Notes: a model not told the origin generated them from the sequence alone. A stretch of DNA of 52,275 bases from Paenibacillus sp. UNC499MF (GCF_900107975.1 NZ_FNVF01000016.1:9080-61354); one strand, 5' to 3'; positions 41,362 through 50,215 are shown, numbered from the stretch's first letter. Program-made: numbers and translations.

Positions 41362-42720
41362 ATGCACAAATATGAAGAAATTTTAACCGATCTGGAGCGG
41401 CAGATCGCGGACCGGCGCTATAAGGAAGGCGGCAAACTTCCCTCCATCAGGCAGCTTTCCGAAAGCTACCGGGTCAACAAAAGCACCGTTATCCGTGCGC
41501 TGGAGGAGCTGGAGAGCCGGCATCTGATTTATTCCATGCCCAGAAGCGGATATTTTGTCGTTAAAATGTCGTGTGATTCCGTTCCGGTCCCGGCGGACGA
41601 TATCAACTTTGCCGTCTCGGCTCCGGATCCGGCCTTTTTCCCATATCTGGATTTCCAGCACTGCATAAACAAAGCGATCGATACGTACAAAAACGATTTG
41701 TTTGTGTACGGGACGCCTCAAGGGCTGCCTGAGCTGCTCGTAAGGATGCAGAAGCTGCTTGCGGATTATCAGGTGTTCACAAGCGTCGGAAGCCTGTTTG
41801 TCGTATCCGGCGTGCAGCAGGCGCTGGCCATTCTGGCCGCGCTTCCTTTCCCGAACGGGAAGACGAAGGTGCTGATCGAGCAGCCCGGCTACCACCTGTT
41901 CATCGAACAGCTCGTGACGCACGGAGTTCCGGTCATGGGAATACGGCGTTCGCGGGAAGGCATCGATCTGGACGAGCTGGAGCGGCTTTTCAAGACGGAG
42001 CCGGTCAAGTTCTTTTATACGATGCCGAGGTTTCACGCCCCGCTAGGCAGCTCATACCCTACGGAAGTAAAGAAGAAAATCGCGGCCCTTGCCCGCAAGT
42101 ACGATGTTTATGTGGTGGAGGACGACTATCTGGCCGACTTGGAGCCGGACGGCAAAGCCGATCCGATTCATGCTTACGATGGAGGGGCGCGCGTGATTTA
42201 TTTGAAAAGCTTTTCCAAAATCATGTTCCCCGGTCTCCGCATCGGCATGGCAGTTATCCCCGCAAGCCTTGTGGACCTTTTCAGCCGCTATAAACGGATT
42301 GCCGACATCGACAGCTCGATGATTTCCCAGGGTGCGCTGGAAATTTATTTGAGAAGCGGTATGTTCGAACGTCACAAGCATAAAATCAAAGCCGCCTACG
42401 CGGCCAGGTCGCGGGTGCTCCGGCGAATGCTTGAGGAGTATAGACCGCTTGCATGCGATGCAGTACAGGAAATGGTGGAAGGGGAGGCGCAGTCTCCCGT
42501 CCATACGCACCTTTTGCTGAACGCGTCCGTGCCCCAAACGCAGCTGGCGGAGAGGCTGCGCAAAAAATCGGTGGTGATCGAACCGATCGGCAAGCACTAT
42601 CTGCCGGGTTTTCCGCGCGACAATTATTTGAAGCTGAATGTCTCCCAAGCGGGAGAGGATGAAATCCGCAAAGGGATCCGGCTGCTCATGGAGGAGCTGG
42701 GACGTTACGGAGTCCGCTAA
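41362..42720 (+). CDS. MocR/PdxR-type regulator (GntR HTH with aminotransferase domain)
   Basis: Regulator of 452 residues. The winged helix (LERQIADRRYKEGGKLPSI then RQLSESYRVNKSTVIRALEE, 10-55) is fused to a fold-type I aminotransferase domain (about 90-450) that binds PLP; the Schiff-base lysine is in YLKSFSKIMFPGLRIG and the Asp of VVEDDYLADLEPDG is kept. Such proteins sense amino acids or PLP adducts. The start ATG has GAAGGGG upstream. It probably controls the divergent EamA exporter and itself. Confidence 0.93.
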   Translation: MHKYEEILTDLERQIADRRYKEGGKLPSIRQLSESYRVNKSTVIRALEELESRHLIYSMPRSGYFVVKMSCDSVPVPADDINFAVSAPDPAFFPYLDFQHCINKAIDTYKNDLFVYGTPQGLPELLVRMQKLLADYQVFTSVGSLFVVSGVQQALAILAALPFPNGKTKVLIEQPGYHLFIEQLVTHGVPVMGIRRSREGIDLDELERLFKTEPVKFFYTMPRFHAPLGSSYPTEVKKKIAALARKYDVYVVEDDYLADLEPDGKADPIHAYDGGARVIYLKSFSKIMFPGLRIGMAVIPASLVDLFSRYKRIADIDSSMISQGALEIYLRSGMFERHKHKIKAAYAARSRVLRRMLEEYRPLACDAVQEMVEGEAQSPVHTHLLLNASVPQTQLAERLRKKSVVIEPIGKHYLPGFPRDNYLKLNVSQAGEDEIRKGIRLLMEELGRYGVR

Positions 42721-42803
42721 TGCCTCCTGCACCGGCGGCCGTCAGACAAAAAACGGAGACTGCTCCAAGCGGTCTGCCGTTTTTTTATAGGCTCAAAAGG
42801 ACA

Positions 42804-42845
42804 TTGACACTATTGTACATATTGTATATAGTATACATATACAAT
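42804..42845 (+). promoter_or_regulatory. Promoter and operator of the GntR operon
   Basis: TTGACA (42804-42809), 17-base spacer, TATAGT (42827-42832). A palindrome with nine-base arms, ATTGTATAT (42821-42829) and ATATACAAT (42837-42845), covers the -10, so the small GntR protein probably represses its own operon. Confidence 0.75.
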
Positions 42846-42876
42846 ATAAACAGATCGAATGCGAAGCGGGTGAACT

Positions 42877-43263
42877 ATGAACATTATTCTTTCGCAGAGT
42901 TCAGGCGAGCCGATCTACGAGCAGATCCGGCAGCAGATTCAGCGCCAAATTCTGCAGGGGGAGCTGCTTCCCGGTGAAGGTCTGCCGTCGATCCGGCAGC
43001 TGGCCAAAGACCTGCAAATCAGTGTAATCACGACGAAGCGAGCCTACGAGGAGCTGGAGAAGGAAGGGCTGATCGACTCGGTCGTCGGTAAAGGCTCCTT
43101 CGTCTCCGGTCTTAACCGGGAATATATCCGGGAACAGCAGCTGAAGCAGTTCGAAGCGAAATTGTCGGAAGCCGTCCGGGAAGCAAAGCGCCTGGGAATA
43201 ACGGTGGAAGAAACGGTCGAGACCGTCAAAGCGCTGTATGAAGAGGAGGAAGACATTCGATGA
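42877..43263 (+). CDS. GntR family regulator, YtrA subfamily
   Basis: Repressor of 128 residues: winged helix (GEPIYEQIRQQIQRQ, then LPSIRQLAKDLQISVITTKRAYEELEKEGLI) and a short helical dimerisation tail of about 50 residues, which is the YtrA type. YtrA proteins repress ABC operons that respond to cell-wall antibiotics. The stop overlaps the ABC ATPase start by four bases. The operator dyad lies over its promoter. Confidence 0.92.
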   Translation: MNIILSQSSGEPIYEQIRQQIQRQILQGELLPGEGLPSIRQLAKDLQISVITTKRAYEELEKEGLIDSVVGKGSFVSGLNREYIREQQLKQFEAKLSEAVREAKRLGITVEETVETVKALYEEEEDIR

Positions 43264-44135
43264 ATGCGGTGGAATTTCAGCATATTTCCAAAACGTATCC
43301 CAATTTCAACATTCAGGATTTGTCCTTTGCAGTTCCGAAAGGATACATTACGGGTCTGATCGGACCTAACGGCGCGGGCAAGAGCACCCTGATCAAAATT
43401 TTGCTCCATCTCGTTATTCCGGAGCAGGGGCGCGTCTTCATAGAAGGAATGGAGATGCCGGAGCGGGAGAAGGAGATCAAGGGAATGATCGGTTTTGTAT
43501 CGGATCAGAGCCATTTCTACGAGCATCTGACCGTCCGGCAGACCGGCAGGCTTCTCGCTTCCTTTTACCCGAAATGGGACGAAGCCCAGTTTCAAACGTA
43601 TTTGGAGCAGTTCGAGCTCCCGTCCGGCAAGAAGATTTCGGACTTATCCAAAGGTATGAAGATGAAGTTCGGCCTGGCCGCGGCTCTATCCCACGGGGCC
43701 AAGCTTCTGGTGATGGACGAACCGACCGCGGGGCTCGATCCGGTTTTCCGGCGAGAGCTGCTCGATCTGCTGGCCGATCTGATGCAGGATGAACAGCATA
43801 CGATTCTGTTCTCCACGCACATTACGACGGACTTGGACCGGGTCGCGGATTACATCGCTTTTATGAACCGGGGGAAGCTCGTATTCAGTGAAAGCAAGGA
43901 TAACGTCCAGGAACGGTATGCCATCGTAAAAGGAGGGACAGAGCTGCTCGATGCGGACATCCGCAGGCAGTTCGTTTCCATCCGGGAAACGTCCGTAGGC
44001 TTCCAAGGCCTGGTTTATAACCGGCCGCAGGCGGAAAAGCTGTTCGGAGGCTACGCGGTCATCGAGCCCGCCACACTGGAAGATATCATGGTCTACACGG
44101 TCAAAGGAGGGAACAGCCATGCTGGCACTGCTTAG
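43260..44135 (+). CDS. ABC transporter ATP-binding protein
   Basis: ATPase of 291 residues. Walker A is GLIGPNGAGKSTLIK, signature DLSKGMKMKFGLAAAL (LSKGM variant), Walker B KLLVMDEPTAGLDP, H-loop FSTHIT. The C-terminal part (about 215-291) is the extension found in export ATPases such as YtrB and bacitracin-type systems. Start ATG overlaps the GntR stop (ATGA); the permease gene begins inside its last 17 bases. Confidence 0.93.
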   Translation: MNAVEFQHISKTYPNFNIQDLSFAVPKGYITGLIGPNGAGKSTLIKILLHLVIPEQGRVFIEGMEMPEREKEIKGMIGFVSDQSHFYEHLTVRQTGRLLASFYPKWDEAQFQTYLEQFELPSGKKISDLSKGMKMKFGLAAALSHGAKLLVMDEPTAGLDPVFRRELLDLLADLMQDEQHTILFSTHITTDLDRVADYIAFMNRGKLVFSESKDNVQERYAIVKGGTELLDADIRRQFVSIRETSVGFQGLVYNRPQAEKLFGGYAVIEPATLEDIMVYTVKGGNSHAGTA

Positions 44136-44742
44136 CAAAGATTTCCGCGTGATGAGAAAAGAGCTCTTGTGGATGGCCGTCTATGTCGTTTTCTTTGCCG
44201 TCTCTTTTTCCGGTTCCCGGATGGGCGGTGTAGTGGTCCAGCTTGTTCCCTCCATCATGCTCTTGTTTATTTCCGCGAATCACGACGTGAAGAACCGTAA
44301 TTTCATCCTGCTGGGCAGCCTTCCCGTGCGGCGCTCGGACATCGTGCGCGCCAGGTATGTGAGCGTTCTCCTGTTCGGTGTACTGGGAGCGGGGATCGGT
44401 TTTGTCGTAAGCACGGCAACGTCGATGATCCGGGGAATGGGCGGCGTATCCGCTTTCTACTGGGGAACCTCGGGGCTTCTCGGCATTATGCTGCTCATGT
44501 ATGCGGCGATTTACCTTCCGCTGCATTACTGGCTGGGTGACAAGTACCTTCAGGTAATCAGCGTCATCATGATGATTCTGCTGTTCGCGTCGACTTCCAT
44601 GCTGGGCTTCATTGTAGGAGCGACGGACAAATGGGGGCTTCCTTCCCCGGCGGCAGTCACGGTTATCACGTTGGCGGGAGTGTCTGCATTTTTCGTTTCT
44701 TATCTGATTTCGCTCGGAATCATGAAAAAGAAAGATTTTTGA
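44119..44742 (+). CDS. ABC-2 type permease
   Basis: Membrane protein of 207 residues with six predicted helices (about 16-30, 36-52, 83-103, 112-135, 145-167, 180-200). The cytosolic loop HDVKNRNFILLGSLPVRRSDIVRA's core (LGSLPVRRSDIV) is typical of the ABC-2 family seen beside YtrA-type regulators. It completes the three-gene unit with the GntR repressor and the ATPase. Substrate unknown; antibiotic or lipid II stress response is likely by analogy. Start ATG with AAAGGAGG upstream. Confidence 0.88.
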   Translation: MLALLSKDFRVMRKELLWMAVYVVFFAVSFSGSRMGGVVVQLVPSIMLLFISANHDVKNRNFILLGSLPVRRSDIVRARYVSVLLFGVLGAGIGFVVSTATSMIRGMGGVSAFYWGTSGLLGIMLLMYAAIYLPLHYWLGDKYLQVISVIMMILLFASTSMLGFIVGATDKWGLPSPAAVTVITLAGVSAFFVSYLISLGIMKKKDF

Positions 44743-44776
44743 ACAGCCGCTCCGGGGAGCGGGAATAAAATAACAA

Positions 44777-44806
44777 AAGCAGCGGATAAGCTCCGCTGCT
44801 TCTTTG
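44777..44806. terminator. Terminator of the GntR-ABC operon
   Basis: AAGCAGCGGA pairs with TCCGCTGCTT around TAAGC, then CTTTG; it can also serve the convergent thioredoxin-like gene. Confidence 0.8.
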
Positions 44807-44808
44807 AT

Positions 44809-45318
44809 TTACTTGCCGTTATGTTTGAGGAAAAATTCTTTGAACTTCTCACGCGTGTTGCCTTCGGTTCCGCCGTTTTCCGGCACGCCGCCGACCATGC
44901 GTTCTACCTCTACGCCGTCTTTGTAGTATACGAGTGTGGGCGTAAATTCGATGTTATATTTTTTCCAGCCGTCCTGGAATTCAAGCAGGTTAAACTGCTT
45001 CACGTCGATGCCAAGCTCTTTTTGCAGCGGAACAAGTACAGGCGTCGTTACTTTACAGTGGGGACAATCCGCGCCGTAGTAGTACAGGAAGAAGCTTTCT
45101 TTGTTCGCGATGCGTTTGTCGAGCTCTTCGGGTTTGATCAGGTTCTGGTAATTCGGATCTTCAAGCAGTTTCTGAGTGGCCGGCTTCAGCTTGGAGGCGG
45201 ATACGCCGTAAAGCTTGTTGGCCGCTTCGTCGTTGCCTTTGTTGGAAGATTTCGTGACCATGAAGATAGCGGCGAAAAGGACAACGATAATGCCTAAGTA
45301 AATCGCTAATTTTTTCAT
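44809..45318 (-). CDS. Membrane-anchored thioredoxin-like protein, CPHC
   Basis: Protein of 169 residues with an N-terminal membrane helix (4-21) and an extracytoplasmic thioredoxin fold. The active site is YGADCPHCK (Cys85, Cys88), a CPHC dipeptide as in DsbA, which suggests an oxidising rather than reducing potential; the cis-Pro loop is IEFTPTLVYY. It could form disulfides or protect thiols at the cell surface. A similar reductive ResA-like protein is encoded at 30.6 kb. The ATG has AGGAG upstream. Monocistronic. Confidence 0.88.
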   Translation of the reverse strand: MKKLAIYLGIIVVLFAAIFMVTKSSNKGNDEAANKLYGVSASKLKPATQKLLEDPNYQNLIKPEELDKRIANKESFFLYYYGADCPHCKVTTPVLVPLQKELGIDVKQFNLLEFQDGWKKYNIEFTPTLVYYKDGVEVERMVGGVPENGGTEGNTREKFKEFFLKHNGK

Positions 45319-45677
45319 AATTCACTCCTTATAAGGTTACTTGTTTAGCTAGAATAATTTCGAGACGAAAGAACGCAAATCCTGCTTATACTTCATGAAA
45401 AAGTGAGAAAATCGTGAAAGATTTCCTGTTTTTTTGTCAGACCGAAGGTGCAAGCAGGCCCGGAATAGTCTATAATACGGGGAGCCGCACTAATTCCGCC
45501 CGGTATGCTTTACCAGAACGCTTCGACCGATGACCCCGATTCGCATAAAAGGAAGTCCACCGAACATGCCCCGGCCCCGGATTCAAGGAGGCGAGAGGGC
45601 TTTTATTCATAGGGCGGAAAAGCAGCAAATATAGGCAGGCTCCATCAAAATATGGCCTGGAAGGAGGCGGAAGGGCG
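45319..45677 (+). other. Divergent intergenic region and pseudouridine synthase leader
   Basis: This 359-base gap holds a perfect TATAAT at 45471-45476 without a clear -35, and then a leader of about 195 bases. In the leader AAAGGAAG precedes an ATG at 45566 opening a 22-codon frame, and two Shine-Dalgarno-like sequences occur (AAGGAGG at 45585-45591 and 45661-45667). No RNA family recognised. Confidence 0.45.
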
Positions 45678-46463
45678 ATTAAAAGGAAAACACAGCGGCT
45701 CGATAAGGTGCTGGCCAATCTCGGATACGGTTCACGGTCCGATTTGAAAAAGGCGGTCAAAAACGGCCTCATCGAAGTGAACGGCATCCGGATTAAAGAC
45801 AGCGGAATGCAGGTGGACCCGGAGGGGGACGAAATCACCGTAAGCGGGGAAAAAATCGTTTACCGGGAATTCGTTTATCTTCTTCTGAATAAGCCGCAGG
45901 GCGTCGTTTCCGCAACGGAAGATAACCGGGACCGCACGGTAGTGGATCTGCTCGGCGATGCTTATGCGCCTTTTGACGTATTTCCCGTCGGCAGGCTGGA
46001 CAAAGATACAGAAGGGCTTTTGCTGCTTACGAACGACGGCAAGCTGGCCCATAATCTCCTTTCTCCGCGCAAACACGTGTCGAAAACGTACTACGCCAAG
46101 GTAGAAGGGGCGGTCGGAGATAGCGACAGGCAGGCTTTTGAGGCGGGCGTCGAGCTGGATGACGGGTATGTGACGATGCCGGCACGGCTCCGCATTCTGG
46201 GATGCGATACGACTGCCGAACCGGTGCGCTCGGAGATTGAGCTGACCATTCAGGAAGGGAAGTTTCATCAGGTGAAACGGATGTTCCAGGCAGTGGGCAA
46301 ACGGGTCGTTTATTTAAAACGCATCTCGATGGGACCCCTTCAGCTCGATCCTGCTTTGGGACTGGGCGAGTACAGGGAATTGACCCGGGAGGAGCTGGAT
46401 CTGCTTCAAGGCAAGCCTTCTCTTGATTCCGCCCCCGGTGCCCACGACGATCTACATAAGTGA
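45678..46463 (+). CDS. RsuA/RluB family pseudouridine synthase, ATT start
   Basis: rRNA pseudouridine synthase of 261 residues. S4 domain from QRLDKVLANLGYGSR to VNGIRI (6-45), then the catalytic domain with Asp108 in VGRLDKDTEGLLLL and the RsuA-type marks LLLNKPQGVVSA and EGKFHQVKRMF. The RLDK start of the S4 domain lies upstream of the first usual start (GTG 45708). The only credible codon before it is ATT 45678, ten bases after AAGGAGG; no ATG, GTG or TTG is in frame upstream. Target site (23S 2605-like or 16S 516-like) cannot be decided. Confidence 0.85.
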   Translation: MKRKTQRLDKVLANLGYGSRSDLKKAVKNGLIEVNGIRIKDSGMQVDPEGDEITVSGEKIVYREFVYLLLNKPQGVVSATEDNRDRTVVDLLGDAYAPFDVFPVGRLDKDTEGLLLLTNDGKLAHNLLSPRKHVSKTYYAKVEGAVGDSDRQAFEAGVELDDGYVTMPARLRILGCDTTAEPVRSEIELTIQEGKFHQVKRMFQAVGKRVVYLKRISMGPLQLDPALGLGEYRELTREELDLLQGKPSLDSAPGAHDDLHK

Positions 46464-46504
46464 GACGAAGCGGAGACGCTGGGAGGCACGGCATAGGCTA
46501 GTGG

Positions 46505-46532
46505 TAATACCAGATGAGATAATACCAGATGA
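46505..46532. repeat. 13-bp direct repeat
   Basis: TAATACCAGATGA occurs at 46505-46517 and 46520-46532, just before the ribosome binding site of the HAD gene. A slippage duplication or a pair of binding sites. Confidence 0.6.
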
Positions 46533-46559
46533 TAACGGAGTGGAAAGGAGACCTGCCCC

Positions 46560-47375
46560 ATGACTTACAAACTGATCGCCCTGGATGTTGACGGCACGCT
46601 TCTGAATGACGACTATCTCCTTACCGAACGGACCCGGGAAACCGTGCGCCGTGTACACGAGCAGGGCAGCTCTATCGTGCTCTGTACGGGCCGCGGGCCG
46701 GCAAGCGCCATTCCGGTTCTGGAGGAGCTGGGACTGGAAGGAACGGTTATTACGCACAACGGGGGCGCCACCGTTCAATCTCCCGGGCTGGAACTGATTC
46801 ACCAGTATGCCTTTCAGGTGAGCCAAATTGCCCCTATGATCGCTTACTGCCGCGAGCACGGGGTCCACTTCGACATGTGCGCCCCGTTTGACATGTACCT
46901 GGAGCGTTTGACCGAGATCGAAGAGGCGATGTACAAAAAGTTTTTCGTCACTCCGCATCTCGTTGCGGACGTTACGGCTTTGACGGTCCCGCTTGTCAAA
47001 TTTACGCTTTACAGCGCGGACCCGGCCGTCATGGACCGGGTGGAGCGGGAATGGTCGATTTCCCGGCTGTACGGCGATCTCCGCATGATCCGCAGCGGGG
47101 ATCATTTTATCGACGTGATGCACGCGGACGCGACGAAGGGCAACGCGCTGCGCAGCTTGTGCACAAGCCTTGGCGTCCGTCCGGACGAAGTGCTTGCCAT
47201 CGGCAACTATTATAACGACCTGGAGATGATCTCCTTCGCGGGTCTCGGAATCGCGATGGCCAATTCTCCGGCCGGCGTTCTGGAGCAGGCGGACGGAATT
47301 ACCGCGTCCAACAATGAAGACGGCGTGGCGCAAGCGCTGGAAACGCACGTCCTGCATGCGGTCCCTCGGGATTAA
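46560..47375 (+). CDS. Cof-type HAD phosphatase
   Basis: Phosphatase of 271 residues of the Cof/YcsE group acting on sugar phosphates, nucleotides or cofactors. HAD motif I is LDVDGTLLN (Asp9, Asp11), motif II the Thr in VLCTGRGP, motif III Lys in DATKGNALRSL and motif IV GNYYNDLEM. The common GD is GN here. The type IIB cap lies in the middle. ATG with GAAAGGAG upstream; 96 bases after the pseudouridine synthase gene and 57 before an MFS gene, maybe one transcript. Confidence 0.92.
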   Translation: MTYKLIALDVDGTLLNDDYLLTERTRETVRRVHEQGSSIVLCTGRGPASAIPVLEELGLEGTVITHNGGATVQSPGLELIHQYAFQVSQIAPMIAYCREHGVHFDMCAPFDMYLERLTEIEEAMYKKFFVTPHLVADVTALTVPLVKFTLYSADPAVMDRVEREWSISRLYGDLRMIRSGDHFIDVMHADATKGNALRSLCTSLGVRPDEVLAIGNYYNDLEMISFAGLGIAMANSPAGVLEQADGITASNNEDGVAQALETHVLHAVPRD

Positions 47376-47432
47376 GCGATTGAACGGACATCCCGTGGCG
47401 GTTACTAAAAAAAAGAAAAGGCGGTGCTGCCC

Positions 47433-48953
47433 ATGACTCGGACCGGTAACACCGACAAAACGAAAGTCCTGCTGGCGATCATGGTCGTGACCTTCCTTTC
47501 TTCCATCGAAGGCACGATCGTGTCGACCGCCATTCCCCGCATCGTCGGCGATTTGGGCGGCCTGGACTTGATGAGCTGGGTAATTTCCATTTACCTGCTC
47601 ACGACTGCGGTTTCTACCCCGATATTCGGCAAGTTGTCCGATTTGTACGGACGCAAGAAAATTTTTATGATCGGAACCGGCTTGTTCCTGATCGGCTCGA
47701 CTTTGTGCGGAATCGCGCAATCAATGGAAATGATGATCTTCTTCCGGGCGGTCCAGGGGATCGGCGCCGGAGCCATTCTCCCCGTTACGATGATTATCGT
47801 CGGGGATATTTATTCGTTCGAAGAACGCGCGAAGATCCAGGGCTGGATCAGCGGCATCTGGGGGCTTTCGGGTATACTCGGGCCCCTCGCGGGCGGTCTT
47901 ATGGTCGATTATGTTTCGTGGAGATGGATTTTCTATTTCAACATTCCGTTCGGCATTATTTCCATGCTGCTTATTTCCGCCTATCTGCACGAAAATCTGG
48001 AAAAAACGAAGCGGCCGATCGATTATCCGGGCATCGTGACGTTCACGGTCAGTATGACGGCTCTGATCTATGCCCTGCTTAGCGGCGGAGTCCAGTATGC
48101 CTGGGGCTCGCCTGTCATTCTCGGCCTGCTGCTCGTCTCCGTCATCTTCCTGTTTATTTTTATCGCGGTCGAAAAAAAATCACCGGAGCCGATGCTGCCG
48201 CTTGACCTGTTCAAGGACCGGCTGCTTACGCTCATCAACTCGTCGGGCTTCATTCTCAGCGCGATTCTCGTTGCGGTCACGATTTACCTGCCTCTCTGGG
48301 TGCAGAGCGTGAACGGCGGCGGGGCAACCGGCTCGGGCTTCGCGCTGATCCCGCTGTCCATCTGCTGGACCGTCGGCGCGGCTCTGGCGGGAAGAGGCTT
48401 CGTACGCCTGGGCGTAAAAACCGCCGTCCTGATCGGCGTAGGAGCGATCACGGCGGGTTCCGTCGCCCTGGCCCTGATGACGTCCGCGACTCCGGGATGG
48501 GCGCTTGAAGTGTACACGGCGCTGTTCGGGATCGGCTTCGGCTTCGCTTTCACGGCGTATACGATCACGATGCAGTCCGCCGTGGGCTGGAAGCTGCGCG
48601 GAGCCGCCATGTCCTCGCATACGTTCATCCGTACGCTGGGCCAGACGCTGGGGATCGCGGTGTTCGGGATGCTCTACAACACCTCGCTGCACTCGTATCA
48701 GCAGGCCCATCCCGAAAAGGTCGGAGGCGTCGACCTCAACAAAGCGCTGGACGCCCACGGACGTTCCGCGTTCTCGCCGGAAACGATGGCGGGCATCCGC
48801 GATTTGTTCGCGTTCAGCTTGAGCCGCATCTTCTGGTCCCTGCTCGTTCTGGCGGCCATCGGTATCGTGCTTACGCTGCTGCTGCCGAAACGCTTCAAGG
48901 TCGAAGACGAGCCGGAGCCGTCAGGGGCAGCGGAACCGTCCCGGCAGTCCTGA
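47433..48953 (+). CDS. DHA2 (EmrB/QacA) drug efflux MFS, 14 helices
   Basis: Multidrug antiporter of 506 residues with 14 helices. Helix 1 ends FLSSIEGTIVSTAIPRI with the acidic residue typical of DHA2 (D1 motif variant), motif A is GKLSDLYGRKKIFM, motif C region is WGLSGILGPLAGGLM. ATG 47433 has AAGGCGGTG upstream; GTG 47424 lies within that site. It follows the HAD gene and ends in a strong terminator. Confidence 0.94.
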   Translation: MTRTGNTDKTKVLLAIMVVTFLSSIEGTIVSTAIPRIVGDLGGLDLMSWVISIYLLTTAVSTPIFGKLSDLYGRKKIFMIGTGLFLIGSTLCGIAQSMEMMIFFRAVQGIGAGAILPVTMIIVGDIYSFEERAKIQGWISGIWGLSGILGPLAGGLMVDYVSWRWIFYFNIPFGIISMLLISAYLHENLEKTKRPIDYPGIVTFTVSMTALIYALLSGGVQYAWGSPVILGLLLVSVIFLFIFIAVEKKSPEPMLPLDLFKDRLLTLINSSGFILSAILVAVTIYLPLWVQSVNGGGATGSGFALIPLSICWTVGAALAGRGFVRLGVKTAVLIGVGAITAGSVALALMTSATPGWALEVYTALFGIGFGFAFTAYTITMQSAVGWKLRGAAMSSHTFIRTLGQTLGIAVFGMLYNTSLHSYQQAHPEKVGGVDLNKALDAHGRSAFSPETMAGIRDLFAFSLSRIFWSLLVLAAIGIVLTLLLPKRFKVEDEPEPSGAAEPSRQS

Positions 48954-48990
48954 CGGATGGAAAGGAGATCACCTTCCGCTCAGATAGATC

Positions 48991-49040
48991 AAAAAGGCTT
49001 GTCCGCTCTGCTTCTGCAGACTCCGGGCAGGCCTTTTTTT
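48991..49040 (+). terminator. Terminator of the MFS gene
   Basis: AAAAGGC-TGTCC-CTCTGC pairs with GCAGACTCCGGGCA and GCCTTTT; followed by a T-run. Confidence 0.8.
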
Positions 49041-49180
49041 CTATGGGCTTGCCTCCCGCTTGTCACATATATTTCCGGGAATCCGGGTACGCTAGGAGCA
49101 GAATCTTCCGGGTAAGCCGTTTTGGCCTGGCCAGAACTTGCTGCATCGTCCGGAAAATACCGATAAGGGAGGCAGAGCGA

Positions 49181-50215
49181 ATGGCCCAGCTAGTACTAAG
49201 ACCCGACCTCAAAACGGCGGGCGGAGAAGTGACGGAAATCTTGGTGGACGGCCGTTTTGCCGGAATTATCAGTTTGGTGTACCGCGAAGGGGACCGGATG
49301 ACCGGGGGTATTCAGCTTGAAGATGCCGCTTTATCTCCCGCCGGCAAAAGAGAAGTGGATGCATTCGTGCGCAACCATATTCAATGGCTGGTCGACGCGA
49401 TGAATATCCGGGAATGCGACGTTGTACTGACTTATGGCAGCTATGACCATATTATCGGCACCCCGCTGCTTCCGGAGAAATCCCCGGCGGTGGACTATGA
49501 GGACGATGAAACGACGGCGGAGTGGGCCGGTGACGACTCCGTATACGGAGACTACGAGGAAGAAGGACTCGATGACATCTCCATGGAAGAGGACGCCTAC
49601 GATACCGAACCGGATTACGAGCTGGTGCTTCTGGAGGATATGCGAGGCCGGGTGGAATACCAGCTTTTTGATCCGGGCTCCCGCCTGGTGGCGGAAGCGT
49701 CATGCCGGATCTACGGCAGCGAAGCCGTCTGTATGCTCGACTGGGTATTCGATCCGCTTGAGGAAGAGATGGAACTTGCGGCGAATCTGATTGTCGCCGA
49801 TTTTCAGGAAGAAGAAACCGAAAACTTTTTGTTCCACAGCCGCTTTGACGGGGAAATCGTGGATTCGATCGAAATCTCGCTGGAAGAGGCAGACGAGCTG
49901 AGCGAGCTGGACGGTGGAGAAGACGAATACTCGATCATTCTGGCAAGGGACGACGGCGATACGCTGACCTATGAGATTTACGAGCAGGAGTACGGCGGCA
50001 TTCCCATCGGAACGGCCACTATTGACGTAAGCGAGGATCAGCTGACCGGATTTATCGATTTCCGGCAAACCGACGATTCCCGCCAGAGGCAAGAAATTGC
50101 CCGGCTGCTGATGGAGGAGCTGGACAAGGAGCAGGATTACGATTCGCTGCATCTGTCCATGCTGTACCGCAACAAGCTGATCGATGAACTATTGTTCGAA
50201 AATGTTACGGTTTGA
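49181..50215 (+). CDS. Acidic protein with three tandem repeats, function unknown
   Basis: Protein of 344 residues, very acidic, no signal peptide or membrane helix. I see three related modules of about 90 residues: 4-92 (LVLRPDLKTAGGEVTEI...), 147-231 (YELVLLEDMRGRVEYQL...) and 250-343 (YSIILARDDGDTLTYEI...). Each runs strand, variable loop, strand, G-x-x-x-x strand, then a helix rich in Glu/Ala/Leu and a final strand. Residues 93-146 are an Asp/Glu-rich linker between modules one and two. I do not recognise the family. ATG 49181 has AAGGGAGG upstream; the longer frame lacks coding character. Confidence 0.8.
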   Translation: MAQLVLRPDLKTAGGEVTEILVDGRFAGIISLVYREGDRMTGGIQLEDAALSPAGKREVDAFVRNHIQWLVDAMNIRECDVVLTYGSYDHIIGTPLLPEKSPAVDYEDDETTAEWAGDDSVYGDYEEEGLDDISMEEDAYDTEPDYELVLLEDMRGRVEYQLFDPGSRLVAEASCRIYGSEAVCMLDWVFDPLEEEMELAANLIVADFQEEETENFLFHSRFDGEIVDSIEISLEEADELSELDGGEDEYSIILARDDGDTLTYEIYEQEYGGIPIGTATIDVSEDQLTGFIDFRQTDDSRQRQEIARLLMEELDKEQDYDSLHLSMLYRNKLIDELLFENVTV

